Below, piece by piece: positions 53,736 through 62,855 of a stretch of DNA of 62,855 nucleotides. The stretch's first letter is position 1. Each line of letters begins with the position of its first letter. A program made the translations under genes and the position numbers. The notes under the pieces are model-generated. The model saw only the letters and a list, made by a program, of their open reading frames with translations, had not been told where the DNA came from and ran no database searches. Origin of the DNA: Methanosarcina sp. MSH10X1 (GTDB lineage Archaea > Halobacteriota > Methanosarcinia > Methanosarcinales > Methanosarcinaceae); NCBI RefSeq assembly GCF_004099695.1, contig NZ_SCHL01000020.1, forward strand, positions 1 through 62,855, written 5' to 3'.

Positions 53736-54524
53736 TTACACAGTCTTTATTACAACCTGTTCTCCACTTTTCAGTCCGAACTGACGCGCAGCACTTCCTT
53801 TATTTACTGCAATCTCCAGGAAGCCGTGACTGCCTATAAGAGCGAGGGGCTCTTCCTGACCGACAAAACCGTAGGTATGAACAAAGGATATTCTTCTGCC
53901 ATTTACTTCCACCTGTGAGCCGAAGGTAGAAAATTTTAAAATTATATCTTCCGGGATATTGGTGATTACATTCCCGAAGCTATCTGCAAAAATAACCTCC
54001 CCGACAAGAAAGGGGCCGTCAATTCCGAAATTTTTGAAATCAAGATTCACAAAGTCCGAGATTCTGGGTCCGACAGCCTCGATAAGTGTACCTTTTGAGA
54101 GGTGCGCTCCTGCAGGTGCAAAAATATCCCTTCCGTGAAAAGTTGCAGAAATTCCTGATTTGAGCATGAGTTTGGGATTTGTAATTTCGTGGACTTCCAT
54201 TTCCCCAAGGCGGCATGCTGCAGGTATTAATAGCCCGTTGTCAGGGCCTACAAAGAATTGTTCCTTTCCTTCATCACCTGCTTTAATAGCAAGAGCGCGC
54301 CGGGAAGTCCCGACTCCGGGGTCAACGACACCAATATGCACGGTGCCCGGAGGGAAATATTGAACAAGTGAATAAAGAGCGAAAGCCCCTTCCCGGATTC
54401 CGGCCTGCCGGATGGAATGGGTTATGTCGATAATCTGAGTATCCGGGCTAATTCCCAGGATCACGGCTTTCATGGCTGCAGGATAAAGGTCTCCGAAGTC
54501 GGTAGTCAGGGAAATTAAGGGCAT
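53736..54524 (-). CDS. S-adenosyl-L-methionine hydroxide adenosyltransferase (DUF62)
   Basis: 262 residues from ATG 54524 (GTGAT upstream); the longer frame adds 27 unsupported residues. Family motifs: ISLTTDFGDLYPAAMKAVI at the N-terminus, GVVDPGVGTSRRALAI, FVGPDNGLLIPAA and FADSFGNVITNIP. These enzymes hydrolyse SAM to adenosine and methionine, related to the fluorinase fold. Probable housekeeping role in SAM turnover. Confidence 0.92.
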   Translation of the reverse strand: MPLISLTTDFGDLYPAAMKAVILGISPDTQIIDITHSIRQAGIREGAFALYSLVQYFPPGTVHIGVVDPGVGTSRRALAIKAGDEGKEQFFVGPDNGLLIPAACRLGEMEVHEITNPKLMLKSGISATFHGRDIFAPAGAHLSKGTLIEAVGPRISDFVNLDFKNFGIDGPFLVGEVIFADSFGNVITNIPEDIILKFSTFGSQVEVNGRRISFVHTYGFVGQEEPLALIGSHGFLEIAVNKGSAARQFGLKSGEQVVIKTV

Positions 54525-54635
54525 AAATATCACTTGGTTTTTTTCTATTTTATCGTATGCAGAAGGAGAAAATATATTAAGATGTGAAAAAGTACAGGCT
54601 AACACCGGGATATAAAAAATGAAGAAGAATAGAAG

Positions 54636-55136
54636 ATGAAGCAGACAAAAATATTATTTATACTAATTTTGATGAGCCTGGCTCTTCTTACATCGGGATG
54701 CGAAGAAAAAATGAGTACAGAAGAAATACAGGAACCCTTTACCGAATTTTACATTCTCGGACCCGAAGGGACAGCTAAGAACTACCCGACCGACTATGTA
54801 CTCGGGGACAACGGGACCATAATAGCTGGAATTACAAATCATGAGCAAAAGTCCGTAAATTATACAATGGAAGTCAGGCTCGAAGACACGCCTCTACCTT
54901 TACCGGCGGAATGGAAAAACGTATGCATCGAAAACAATGAAACCCTGGAAAAAGCCGTTATAATCACTCCTCCTTTTAAGGGCACAAATATGAACCTGCA
55001 ATTTTTGCTTTACAATAACGATAAAAAAGGCACATTTGAAGGAGATGTCATCGCAGCTTACAGGAATCTTAATCTGTGGATAAATGTAACCCAAAATCTC
55101 ACGGAGAACGTTTCAACGCCACTAACTGCAATATGA
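54636..55136 (+). CDS. lipoprotein with DUF1616-like domain
   Basis: 166 residues. A lipoprotein signal (LILMSLALLTSGC, Cys about residue 22) is followed by FTEFYILGPEGTAKNYPTDY, the start of DUF1616-type extracellular domains, and strands such as GTIIAGITNHEQKSVNYTM. Surface-anchored; function unknown. DUF1616 proteins in methanogens are often tied to cell envelope or glycosylation genes. Confidence 0.8.
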   Translation: MKQTKILFILILMSLALLTSGCEEKMSTEEIQEPFTEFYILGPEGTAKNYPTDYVLGDNGTIIAGITNHEQKSVNYTMEVRLEDTPLPLPAEWKNVCIENNETLEKAVIITPPFKGTNMNLQFLLYNNDKKGTFEGDVIAAYRNLNLWINVTQNLTENVSTPLTAI

Positions 55137-55235
55137 GCAAACACTGAAATTCAGTACCGGCCTTGCTACTCTGAAAAAACGGAAGTAATCAAAATCGTAA
55201 GTTTCGTATAAAATAGGAAAAAGGAGTTTCCTGCT

Positions 55236-55979
55236 TCAGCGGGACCTGAGAGCGCAGGGTCCGGTTGCACATTTCCCGCAGGCAAGCTGATTGAATTCGG
55301 GAAAAGCTTTTGCATTTTCCTGAAGCAAGCGGAAACATTTTTCCTTATCAAGACCTTTTACACTAAGAGCCCCGACCGGGCACCTGTCAATACAGACAAG
55401 GCACTTTTCTCCTTTCTTATATCGGCAAAACTCCTCAACAGGACGGGGGGTAGGAGGGATTTCTGCGGAAATAAATATTGTTCCGAAGCGACCTGCACAC
55501 CCGGCTTTCGTTATCAGCATGTGGTGGACTCCAAAAGTGCCAAGCCCGGCTGCATAAGCTGCACTTTTGTGAGACCAGACAACATCAAAACCTCGATTCT
55601 TATAATCAAAAGTAATCTCAGGCACAACCGCTTTTATGCCCTCCTTTGCCAGTTCAGACTTCAATTTCTCATTAATTTCTCGGATCAGGCAGTCGGTCTC
55701 ACCTCTAGCCTGAATCCACTCCTTTACAGGTTCCGGTGACCTCCAGTTTAGCTTCACAAGGTCTTTTTCAAAAGGCAGAAAGAAGGAAACAACAGTTTTT
55801 GCCTCAAGGAAGATCTCTTTCGGGTTCAGGTGGTAAGGGCCAATAATTTTCTCCATCTCATCAAAAATAGGGTCATCGGCTGAAGCATATCCGACAATAG
55901 GTTCACGGTATCGAGTTTCAGTACCCGGATTTGCAGCGGCTGATTTGATAATACTCTCTATCCTATTTTTAAGTTCCAT
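55236..55979 (-). CDS. epoxyqueuosine reductase-like iron-sulfur protein
   Basis: 247 residues. The N-terminal part resembles QueG-like or corrinoid-protein-type domains (VSFFLPFEK, AYAAGLGTFGVHHMLIT). The C-terminal part has a 4Fe-4S double-cluster arrangement: CLVCIDRCPVGAL plus CGKCATGPC. Lacks the HEAT repeat of QueG. Possibly a corrinoid-linked reductase or activator; exact function unknown. Confidence 0.82.
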   Translation of the reverse strand: MELKNRIESIIKSAAANPGTETRYREPIVGYASADDPIFDEMEKIIGPYHLNPKEIFLEAKTVVSFFLPFEKDLVKLNWRSPEPVKEWIQARGETDCLIREINEKLKSELAKEGIKAVVPEITFDYKNRGFDVVWSHKSAAYAAGLGTFGVHHMLITKAGCAGRFGTIFISAEIPPTPRPVEEFCRYKKGEKCLVCIDRCPVGALSVKGLDKEKCFRLLQENAKAFPEFNQLACGKCATGPCALRSR

Positions 55980-56196
55980 ATTAGTTTCTCCGGAAATCCA
56001 TTTTCATAGAATACTGTAATTAATTATGGGATGTATGCATTTCATTGAACTGTCTAAAACGAAGAATTAGTTGCAGGTCGCCTTACTTAAAATTACTTAT
56101 AAGTTGGAGAAATTAATAATAACAGGTGAGAAATATAACCGATAAGGAAAATGACATTGATATGTCAGACCAGATCAAATCGTTTCCCACTACAGT

Positions 56197-56664
56197 TTAT
56201 CTTTTCTCAAGCTTTAATAAATATTCCTTAATATCCAGACCAGATGCATAACCCGTGAGCTTTCCGTTTGATCCTATAACTCTGTGGCAGGGAATAATTA
56301 TCGCCATCGGATTCCGGTTGTTTGCAAGCCCCACAGCTCTATATGCCCTGGATTTTCCAAGAGATACGGCTATCTCTTTATATGTGCGGGTTTCGCCATA
56401 AGGGATTTTGCATAAAGCTCCCCAGACGGACTTCTGGAAAGCTGTTCCCTCAGGAGCCAGTTCAAGGTCAAAAGATTTTAATTCCCCGGAAAAATAAGCT
56501 TCAAGTTGCCTGGCAGCTTCTTTGAAGAAATCTTTGTTTTTTATCCAGTCCTCAGGAACATCTGCTTTCTTCTTGCCTTTCAGAAAAATAAGATGTTTCA
56601 GTCCCTCTTCATTCCCTGCCAGAAGAATAGGACCAATTGGGGATTCGATGATATCGTAATACAT
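56197..56664 (-). CDS. ogt: methylated-DNA--protein-cysteine methyltransferase
   Basis: 155 residues with the active-site motif IIPCHRVIGSNGKLTGYASG (Cys acceptor) and the DNA-binding helix AVGLANNRNPMA. Removes O6-methyl groups from guanine by suicidal transfer to Cys. Length typical of Ogt. Confidence 0.96.
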   Translation of the reverse strand: MYYDIIESPIGPILLAGNEEGLKHLIFLKGKKKADVPEDWIKNKDFFKEAARQLEAYFSGELKSFDLELAPEGTAFQKSVWGALCKIPYGETRTYKEIAVSLGKSRAYRAVGLANNRNPMAIIIPCHRVIGSNGKLTGYASGLDIKEYLLKLEKR

Positions 56665-56868
56665 TTTGTTTGTCTCCTGTTAGCGCTGTTGGAAATAGTT
56701 GTATCGTTCTGGTAGAAATGTTTATTCAATAACCAGGTAAAGGAAGCTTTTTAAACGAAGCCAGATCCGAAAAAGAAAAAAATTGAAGGTTAAGAGCACT
56801 TAAACCCGTAAGTCCCTTAGCGTGTTTTACCGAAGCTCTTTGTCTGAGGCATTCAAATTCATTCGCTT

Positions 56869-58929
56869 TTATTCACTTTTAGATTCATTTTTCCAGAAAG
56901 ATCCCGAATAAATGTTCAGGGTTTCTACGGCAGACTCAAACTCAGGTTCATTCGCTTTTTGTTCCAGTTCATTAAGTTCCTGAATCCTCAACTCCACAAC
57001 GTCCATCGCATCCTCAAAAAGCTGCCTGTTGATTTCGATTCCGAAATACTTTTTGAGTTTTTCTTCAGGCGGTATTGTCGAACCTGCGGAGAGGTACGCG
57101 ACATAATTTTTGTTGAAGGTTTCGGGATCTTCTTTGTACTGTTTAAAAAGGGAGAGAGTTATTGCCTTTGAGACAGCGTAGTTAAAGGTATAGTAGTTGT
57201 TTGTAAAGTAAATATGGTTAATATAAGTCCATTCCGCAGAATCTTTATCATAATAATCGACTGAGTTGCTCCTGTATTCTTTAGAGAGGTCTGTCCAGAG
57301 CGCATTCAGTTCGGCTCCACTTACTGTCCCATTCTCAGCACACATCTGATGTGCTTTATACTCGAATTCCGTAATCAATGGCTGCCTGGTAAACAAGTTC
57401 TGATAATCTGCAATCTGGTCAGACAGTATCATAATTGCGGTATCTCTATCATTGCTCTTGACCATATGATCAACAAAGAGTTCCTCATTGAAAGTTGAAG
57501 GAATTTCCATTTCATAGATTGTACCTGAACAGTAAAGATAGTCCACAGAATTGCCCATAAGGTAGAAATTAATCCCATGTCCGAGTTCATGCGTTAAAGT
57601 CTGCCGGTCCCCGATAAATCCGTTATAGTTTATAAAGATCAGGCCCGGAGCCTTCAGGGCAGACAGGTCGAAAGTGTAACCGCCTGGCTGCTTCCCATGC
57701 TCAGGGTCGGGATATACGTCTACGAAACTACCGGTTACCGTCTTTATAAAGATCTCATTGAAAACAGGATCCATTCGGGAATAGGATTTTTGAATTTCCT
57801 GCAAAGATTCTACATAGGTATAGTTTCTGGCAGGCTGGTCCGCCAGTTGCAGCATAAGGTCGTATGGTTTGAGCGCCTCAAGCCCCAGCTTCGTTTTCCT
57901 GAACTCATTATAGTCCTCAAAAGTATCTTTTCTTTCTTTGAAAACTGTGTTCATGTCCTCTACCTGAGCGGGTGTAAGATACAGATTATATAGACTATAG
58001 TTATAATAGTCCGTGAAATTCAGCTCCCTGGCAACGAGATCGTCAACCCTGGCTTTTTCCGAATAAATGGAAGCCATTGAGTCGGATTCATTTATCAGGT
58101 GGTAGAACCTCTTATCATAGCATCTTTTCCTGTTTTCCTGGCTCGGGTCTGTTGAAAGTAGAACATTGTAGGACTGGGAGTTGACCTGGAACTCTTCTCC
58201 GTTATCAAGAGTAATATTTCCTGCCACAGTGACATTATTGGTGATCTGGGAAATAGCCTCAGTTTCCAGTTTCATGCGCTGGTTTTCGAGCTCTGCGAGG
58301 TATGCAGCCTGGGACTCATTAACTGGCCTGTGTTCAGCAAACCTGATATAGTTAGCCTCAAAGTAAGGTTGATAAATCTCAAGCTCTGGCTCTTCGGAAA
58401 AGAGCCTGTTCCATTCTTCCTGATTGATCGATGCCATTTTTACAGTTGCAAATGCACTGGCTTTCTCATATTCTGTAATAAGATTCTGAGAGTTTGCAAG
58501 AAGAGAGGCAAAAAACGGATCATTTACATTTTTACTATTTTGAGTATATGCATAAATGTATAGAATCGTAGCCGACTTTGAGAACTCCTTGTCAGCTTCC
58601 AGATAATCAAGTAAAACAGGCCCAGACAAATTTTCAAACTTCGGACGGAAAGTTTCGTTTATCTCAGTTGTCTTCTTTTTTAAGATCTCAAGTTCTTCTA
58701 AGGCATCTTCCCTGCTACTGAGAAGATAGGAATCGTTCCATTCCGTTGTAACCTTGTCGGGATCAAGCTCTTCAAATGTGCAGTTCTCACTTATGATTTC
58801 AGAAGAGCCGCCCAGCTCCGCAGCAGCCCCGCACTCTGAAAAAACTGAAAAGAATAGAAATACCCCGAGAGTGATGAGTCCTTTAACTATTCCGAGAGCT
58901 ATGAGCCCTTTAACTGATCTTAGTCTCAT
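56869..58929 (-). CDS. exported M3-family oligoendopeptidase (PepF-like)
   Basis: 686 residues. The zinc site THELGHGINF (HExxH) lies near residue 440, with the third ligand Glu in FNEELFVDHM. Unlike most PepF enzymes it carries an N-terminal signal or anchor. That segment contains an eight-residue tandem duplication (VKGLIALGI then VKGLITLGV), reflecting a repeat of about 27 bp in the DNA. Probably degrades peptides outside the membrane. Confidence 0.9.
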   Translation of the reverse strand: MRLRSVKGLIALGIVKGLITLGVFLFFSVFSECGAAAELGGSSEIISENCTFEELDPDKVTTEWNDSYLLSSREDALEELEILKKKTTEINETFRPKFENLSGPVLLDYLEADKEFSKSATILYIYAYTQNSKNVNDPFFASLLANSQNLITEYEKASAFATVKMASINQEEWNRLFSEEPELEIYQPYFEANYIRFAEHRPVNESQAAYLAELENQRMKLETEAISQITNNVTVAGNITLDNGEEFQVNSQSYNVLLSTDPSQENRKRCYDKRFYHLINESDSMASIYSEKARVDDLVARELNFTDYYNYSLYNLYLTPAQVEDMNTVFKERKDTFEDYNEFRKTKLGLEALKPYDLMLQLADQPARNYTYVESLQEIQKSYSRMDPVFNEIFIKTVTGSFVDVYPDPEHGKQPGGYTFDLSALKAPGLIFINYNGFIGDRQTLTHELGHGINFYLMGNSVDYLYCSGTIYEMEIPSTFNEELFVDHMVKSNDRDTAIMILSDQIADYQNLFTRQPLITEFEYKAHQMCAENGTVSGAELNALWTDLSKEYRSNSVDYYDKDSAEWTYINHIYFTNNYYTFNYAVSKAITLSLFKQYKEDPETFNKNYVAYLSAGSTIPPEEKLKKYFGIEINRQLFEDAMDVVELRIQELNELEQKANEPEFESAVETLNIYSGSFWKNESKSE

Positions 58930-59222
58930 AAACCGCTACCCCTGACAGGCTATCAAAAACATCATCCAGGTTATGTAAGAGGACTTCCAGGCGTTTTAAT
59001 AAATCGACAACAATAAATTTGGATATTTTTAAAGTAATGATGTAAAAAGCTATCGATTTTAAACTGCTCTATGGGCAAAAAGGCGGACATGCAAATTATA
59101 TAGAAGTCCGGGTAAGGAGGAAAGAGAAAATTGCCGAAAAGAGAGGCTATGTGCGTGAAAATTAATTAGAAAATAAAATAGTCTCAGGAAATAGAATGAC
59201 CCTAAAAAGAAATAAATAAGTA
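58930..59222. other. intergenic between M3 peptidase and thiC
   Basis: AT-rich spacer of just under 300 bp that carries the minus-strand promoter of the peptidase. Nothing else recognised. Confidence 0.45.
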
Positions 59223-59236
59223 AAGCCCGAAGGCTT
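59223..59236 (-). terminator. thiC terminator
   Basis: AAGCCCGAAGGCTT forms a five-pair stem with a tetraloop; read on the minus strand it is followed by a T-rich stretch. Confidence 0.65.
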
Positions 59237-59262
59237 CACTTTGAGGGTTTACCAGTAACTGA

Positions 59263-60549
59263 TTATTTTGCGAGGTTGTAGTTCTGGTTGACAATCTTGA
59301 GGGCGCAGAAGTTGCCGCACATGGTACAGGCATCTGTGTCTTCAGGGGCCCTGCTGTTTCTGACTTCTCTTGCGTGTTCAGGGTCGATTGCAAGGGAGTA
59401 CATCTTTTCCCAGTCAAGTTCCCTTCTGGCTCTGCCCATGTCGAGGTCCCACTGTCTTGCTCTCTCGGGGTATTTTATCATATCGCCGACGTGAGCTGCA
59501 ATTCTGGAGGTCTTGACACCGGTGATCACGTCTTCAAGGTTTGGAAGGGCGAGATGCTCTGCCGGGGTAACATAGCAAAGGAAGTCACAGCCGTAAGATG
59601 CGGATACAGATGCGCCGATTGCAGTTACGATGTGGTCATAGCCTGGGGCAACATCGGTAACTAGAGGACCGAGCATGTAGAAGGGTTTGTGACCGCTCAT
59701 TTCCTTCATCAGTTTTACGTTGGTTGCGATCTGGTCCAGCGGAACGTGACCAGGGCCTTCGACAATAACCTGTAATCCCTGCTTGTGTCCCCGGTCAGCC
59801 ATTTCGGAGTTGATAATAAGCTCCTGGATCTGGGCGCGGTCGGTTGCGTCATGGATTGCACCTGCACGCATTCCGTTGCCTGTGGAAAGGACGACCTCGT
59901 GTTCCTTAAGGATCTCAACGAGGTAATCGAAGTTTGCATAAAGCGGGTTTTCCTTTTCGTTGTGAAGCATCCAGGCGCTCATGAAAGCGCCACCGCGGGA
60001 ACAAAGTCCGCCGTACCTGCCGTGGGCTTTAAGCCTGTCAAGGGTGATGTTGTTGATCCCTGTGTGGATTGCCATGAAATTGGTTCCGAGTTTTGCCTGG
60101 GCTTCGGTTGCATTGAAGAGTTCGTCCTCAGTCATGTGCACGATTGAGCCGTATTTTCTTGCAGCTTCAATGAAAGCCTGATAGAGAGGCACTGAACCGA
60201 CTGAAAGGGAAATGCTGTCAATAACTCTTTTCCTGATTCCAAGGAAGTCTCCACCTGTGCCGAGCTCCATCAGAGTGTCTGCGCCTGCGGCTTCGGCAGC
60301 CTGGGCTTTCTTAACTTCCATCTCCGGGTCAACAATGTCTGAGGATACACCTATGGATGCATTGACCTTGGTCCTGAGCCCTTCGCCTATACCGCAGATC
60401 TTTACCTGCCTGTAAGGTGAAGTTGGAATAACGATTCTTCCGGCTGCAACACCGCGGCGGACGAATTCGGGGTCAAGCCCTTCATCCTTTGCGACGATCT
60501 TCATTTCCTCAGTAATAATCCCTTTTTGTGCATCTTCCACAATTGTCAT
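59263..60549 (-). CDS. thiC: phosphomethylpyrimidine synthase ThiC
   Basis: 428 residues. The radical SAM-type cluster motif CTMCGNFCALK lies at the C-terminus, with the core motifs SRGGAFMSAWML, EGPGHVPLDQI and MLGPLVTDVAPGYDHI. Converts aminoimidazole ribotide to hydroxymethylpyrimidine phosphate for thiamine. The length matches archaeal ThiC, without the bacterial N-terminal extension. I see no TPP riboswitch consensus upstream. Confidence 0.97.
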   Translation of the reverse strand: MTIVEDAQKGIITEEMKIVAKDEGLDPEFVRRGVAAGRIVIPTSPYRQVKICGIGEGLRTKVNASIGVSSDIVDPEMEVKKAQAAEAAGADTLMELGTGGDFLGIRKRVIDSISLSVGSVPLYQAFIEAARKYGSIVHMTEDELFNATEAQAKLGTNFMAIHTGINNITLDRLKAHGRYGGLCSRGGAFMSAWMLHNEKENPLYANFDYLVEILKEHEVVLSTGNGMRAGAIHDATDRAQIQELIINSEMADRGHKQGLQVIVEGPGHVPLDQIATNVKLMKEMSGHKPFYMLGPLVTDVAPGYDHIVTAIGASVSASYGCDFLCYVTPAEHLALPNLEDVITGVKTSRIAAHVGDMIKYPERARQWDLDMGRARRELDWEKMYSLAIDPEHAREVRNSRAPEDTDACTMCGNFCALKIVNQNYNLAK

Positions 60550-60837
60550 ATTATTAACCTCAAGCTTTCTATAATCTGTAAGATTTAGTTGTAAGATTAA
60601 GCTGTAATTAAGGCAAGGTTGAATTAGAACATAAAAGGCGCGTAATTATATATAACACTTTTTAAAAAATTAACTTTAACCTTAATCAAGTTTACTTTAC
60701 TTCGATGGCTACAGGTATTGAAAAATATAAGAAATATGATTAAAATAAAAATTTTATAAATAATACTAAAGTTCCTTTGAGTAGAAAACAAGTAAATTTG
60801 TTCAGAATAAAATCCTTAAATCTACATGTACATATCT

Positions 60838-61428
60838 TTACCCTTCAAGGTACTCATAGCTTACAGTCAAAACACTCTCACTCAGCTCAAGTTCATTTTT
60901 CATTCCAGATGCATCATTTTCCGAAGTCTGGTTTTCGATTCCATTTTCGAAACGAATATAGCAAAAAGTAGATTTTCTCAGCTCAAGATCCTGTTTATTC
61001 AGAATTGTAAGGAAACTTTCATTATGGATAAGTTGTTCGGATACCGTAATTATGCAATAATTTCCTTTTTTGATATCAGGTACAAATTCAGCCCAATTCT
61101 TCCCTCTTCTGAATTCGTTTCTCACATCCAGCTCTTTAAATTTATCGCTTACACTTTCTCTTTCGTCCGTATTTACTTTTATATAGAACCTATCAGCCGT
61201 ATAGTTAACATCATATTCCAGAGGATACATGCCAAGGTTGCAGTTTTCAAGGATAGCTTTAACTTCCTTTTCGGATGTTCCCTCTTCGAATTCAATAAGT
61301 AAACCGCCCACCTGCTGTCCGCGAACTGGCCGTTTCACATCTGCTGGCGTTTTAAGGAACAGCCCTCCAATTAACAATAAAATTAGAAAAGTAACAAGGA
61401 CAGCATTTTTCTTATTATTTTTAATCAT
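60838..61428 (-). CDS. UPF0228 family protein
   Basis: 196 residues from ATG 61428 (starts MIKNNKKNAVLVTFLI); a longer frame adds 13 residues without support. N-terminal membrane anchor, then GGLLIEFEEGTSEKEVKAIL and YPLEYDVNYTADRFYI. This family is, to my knowledge, mostly confined to Methanosarcina, where it is multicopy. Exported or anchored; function unknown. Confidence 0.88.
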   Translation of the reverse strand: MIKNNKKNAVLVTFLILLLIGGLFLKTPADVKRPVRGQQVGGLLIEFEEGTSEKEVKAILENCNLGMYPLEYDVNYTADRFYIKVNTDERESVSDKFKELDVRNEFRRGKNWAEFVPDIKKGNYCIITVSEQLIHNESFLTILNKQDLELRKSTFCYIRFENGIENQTSENDASGMKNELELSESVLTVSYEYLEG

Positions 61429-61635
61429 AACTACCACACAAAAGATAAGGAATCTATTCTCCAGCAAGCATAAGGGAATCCCAAAACCACAATCTTTTAT
61501 GTTTAAATTATTTTAGGTTGAAGGATCATAAAGCTTTGGGCAAGAGTTTCTAAAAAAGTAAAAGTTAAAATATTGCTTTCCCGTGCTTATAAAGTACAGA
61601 CCTGAAAAACAATGAGCTTAAAGGACAGGATATTC

Positions 61636-62553
61636 TTATTTTCTCGGTTTGTTCATTTCCATGATTAACTGGATGGTTTGCCTGTGAAGGGTTAAAATGA
61701 AATCACTCAAAGTCCCGAAGATAAACATCTGAAGACCGAATATGATTAGCAGGGCTGTAAGAATAGAAAGCGGGATACGGGTAATTCCCTCATACCACTG
61801 GGCCACAACAAAAGTTCCTGTAAATAGACCTGCCAGAATAAAGATAGAGCCTATAATCCCAAAATAAAACATGGGATTGTGCATTTTTGCAAGCCCGTAA
61901 ATAGTAGATCCGATTCTGAATCCATCTTTTACCGGGTTTAGCTTGGTTGCGCCTTTCTTGCTTCTCGGAAGATAAGTAATAGGGACTTCTTCAACCCTTT
62001 GCTTTTTAAGAATGCATTCAACAGAGATTTCAGTCTCGATTTCGAAACCTGTTTTGTTAAGTTCGAGTTCCCTCATACTCTCGAGCGTAAACGCCCTGTA
62101 GCCTGACAGGATATCTTTTAATTCCACCCCATATGCTACGTCAAAAAACATATTTATTAGACGGTTGCCAACGAGATTGAGCCTCGTAAAGGCGCCAGGG
62201 GAGTAATTCCCCAGCCGGTTGCCTATAACATGGTCAGCCCGGCCTTCCAGGACAGGCTTGAGGAGAGAATGGGCTTCGCGGGCAAGATACGTTCCGTCAC
62301 CGTCAACCATTATTACATAAGGGCTCTCAATAAACCTGAAAGCCTGAATCATTGCCTGCCCTTTGCCTTTTCCGGTCTGCATGATAACTCTTGCGCCTTC
62401 AGCCTCTGCAATTTGCCCTGTGCCGTCCTTGCTATTCCCATCGATTACCAGAATATTGAAAAAACCTTCATGCCTGAAATCCTTGATAAGCTGCCCTATT
62501 GTTGAAGCTTCATTCAGGGTGGGAATAAGAATACAAACATCTGCGCTGTTCAC
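61636..62553 (-). CDS. family 2 glycosyltransferase, dolichol-phosphate sugar synthase-like
   Basis: 305 residues. GT-A motifs: ILIPTLNEASTIGQLIKDF at the N-terminus, MVDGDGTY (DxD type), and IGNRLGNYSPGAFTRLN with LSGYRAF, followed by two C-terminal membrane helices (about 225-290). Similar to DPM1/AglJ-type enzymes that load a hexose on a dolichol phosphate at the cytoplasmic face, for N-glycosylation of S-layer proteins. Donor unknown. Confidence 0.9.
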   Translation of the reverse strand: MNSADVCILIPTLNEASTIGQLIKDFRHEGFFNILVIDGNSKDGTGQIAEAEGARVIMQTGKGKGQAMIQAFRFIESPYVIMVDGDGTYLAREAHSLLKPVLEGRADHVIGNRLGNYSPGAFTRLNLVGNRLINMFFDVAYGVELKDILSGYRAFTLESMRELELNKTGFEIETEISVECILKKQRVEEVPITYLPRSKKGATKLNPVKDGFRIGSTIYGLAKMHNPMFYFGIIGSIFILAGLFTGTFVVAQWYEGITRIPLSILTALLIIFGLQMFIFGTLSDFILTLHRQTIQLIMEMNKPRK

Positions 62554-62672
62554 GTTTCACACATATCCTTTGCCGGAATCTCTACGCACGACGCAGAATC
62601 CGTTTTATTGTAATATTATATCAAATACATTATTTTCCAGAAAAAGGTATATAATTAATAGACAGAGGGTTC

Positions 62673-62855
62673 TTATAAAAGCCCCATACTGTCGAGCTGC
62701 TGGCGAACTACTTCCACGCTCCTCTCGCAATCTTCAGGGCTCTTGCCGCCTGCAACTACCAGTTTTCCGGAGCTGAAAATAAGCACAACTACTTTGGGCT
62801 CATCAATTCTGTACACAAGACCAGGAAACTGCTCAGGCTCGTATTCGATATTTTC
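62673..62855 (-). CDS. tbp: TATA-box binding protein, partial (N-terminus outside window)
   Basis: The last 60 residues and stop are visible. [18 protein letters not shown] followed by [21 protein letters not shown] is the second direct repeat of archaeal TBP, including the conserved FPGLVYR. It lies 120 bp upstream of, and on the same strand as, the glycosyltransferase gene. Confidence 0.95.

Noticed and set aside
53605-53800. Plus-strand TTG frame reading TCRIQCNYGLYYCRGK, like a Cys-rich site
   Set aside because: Weak start, runs into the antisense of the SAM adenosyltransferase gene, and no family match; kept only as a curiosity.
60550-60837. TPP riboswitch searched for upstream of thiC
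   Set aside because: No CTGAGA-type or other thi-box sequence was found in the upstream spacer.

Overview
The window reads as a chromosomal segment of a Methanosarcina-type methanogenic archaeon. The evidence is a heterodisulfide reductase HdrC/HdrB pair, an F420H2:NADP oxidoreductase, an archaeal L11-L1-P0-L12 ribosomal operon with SecE and Spt5, a proteasome-activating nucleotidase, archaeal MBF1, a TATA-binding protein at the right edge, a UPF0228 protein (a family I associate with Methanosarcina), AT-rich intergenic DNA and GGTGATC/GGAGG ribosome-binding sites. I cannot assign the species.

Layout. 1-5.3 kb: a duplicated cell-surface cassette on the minus strand (LolD-type ABC ATPase, exported COG1361 surface protein, MacB/FtsX permease), with the surface-protein genes almost identical where they overlap. 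5.3-9.3 kb: almost 4 kb with no ordinary gene. It contains the most unusual feature of the window, a tandem array of about 193-bp units, each with a ribosome-binding site, a 25-codon aromatic-rich ORF, a stem-loop and a constant TATAACGGGG element. A 29-codon relative lies in front, a strong terminator behind, and a separate 37-codon glycine-rich mini-gene follows. 9.3-11.1 kb: a DrrAB-type ABC exporter. 12-13.7 kb: a broken and an intact Hsp20 gene, a DUF1059 protein and TspO. 14-20.6 kb: nitrogen assimilation, with glnA behind an NrpR-type operator (GGTA-N6-TACC) and a split archaeal glutamate synthase operon ending in an FrhB-type F420 subunit. 20.7-31.7 kb: an M24 peptidase, DUF2284, npdG, hdrC-hdrB, DUF1284, DUF1847, DUF134 and an Mrp ATPase, then an exported thioredoxin with CcdA and an ICMT-like methyltransferase.

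32-38 kb: an exported protein with a decayed second copy, then a minus-strand cobalamin (corrin ring) cluster cbiT-L-F-G(N)-G(C)-H-C, in which cbiG is split in two and its first half seems to have lost a normal start codon. 38.6-42.2 kb: an HMGL-like synthase (candidate Re-citrate synthase or homocitrate synthase) convergent with an isocitrate-dehydrogenase family gene, then a TatD-like hydrolase. 42.5-50.7 kb: MBF1, PAN, DUF99, FtsZ, SecE, Spt5 and ribosomal proteins L11, L1, P0 and L12. 51-62.9 kb: a candidate structured RNA, a membrane protein, a radical SAM protein overlapped by a YHS-like mini-ORF, SAM hydroxide adenosyltransferase, a DUF1616-like lipoprotein, an iron-sulfur protein, Ogt, an exported M3 peptidase, ThiC, UPF0228, a dolichol-phosphate-sugar-type glycosyltransferase and the C-terminus of TBP.

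How genes fit together: GlnA, the glutamate synthase and the citrate-synthase/isocitrate-dehydrogenase pair could form a route from acetyl-CoA through 2-oxoglutarate to glutamate and glutamine. F420H2 would be the likely reductant of the synthase, and NpdG links F420 to NADP. Translations and motif assignments were made by eye; no database search was possible.
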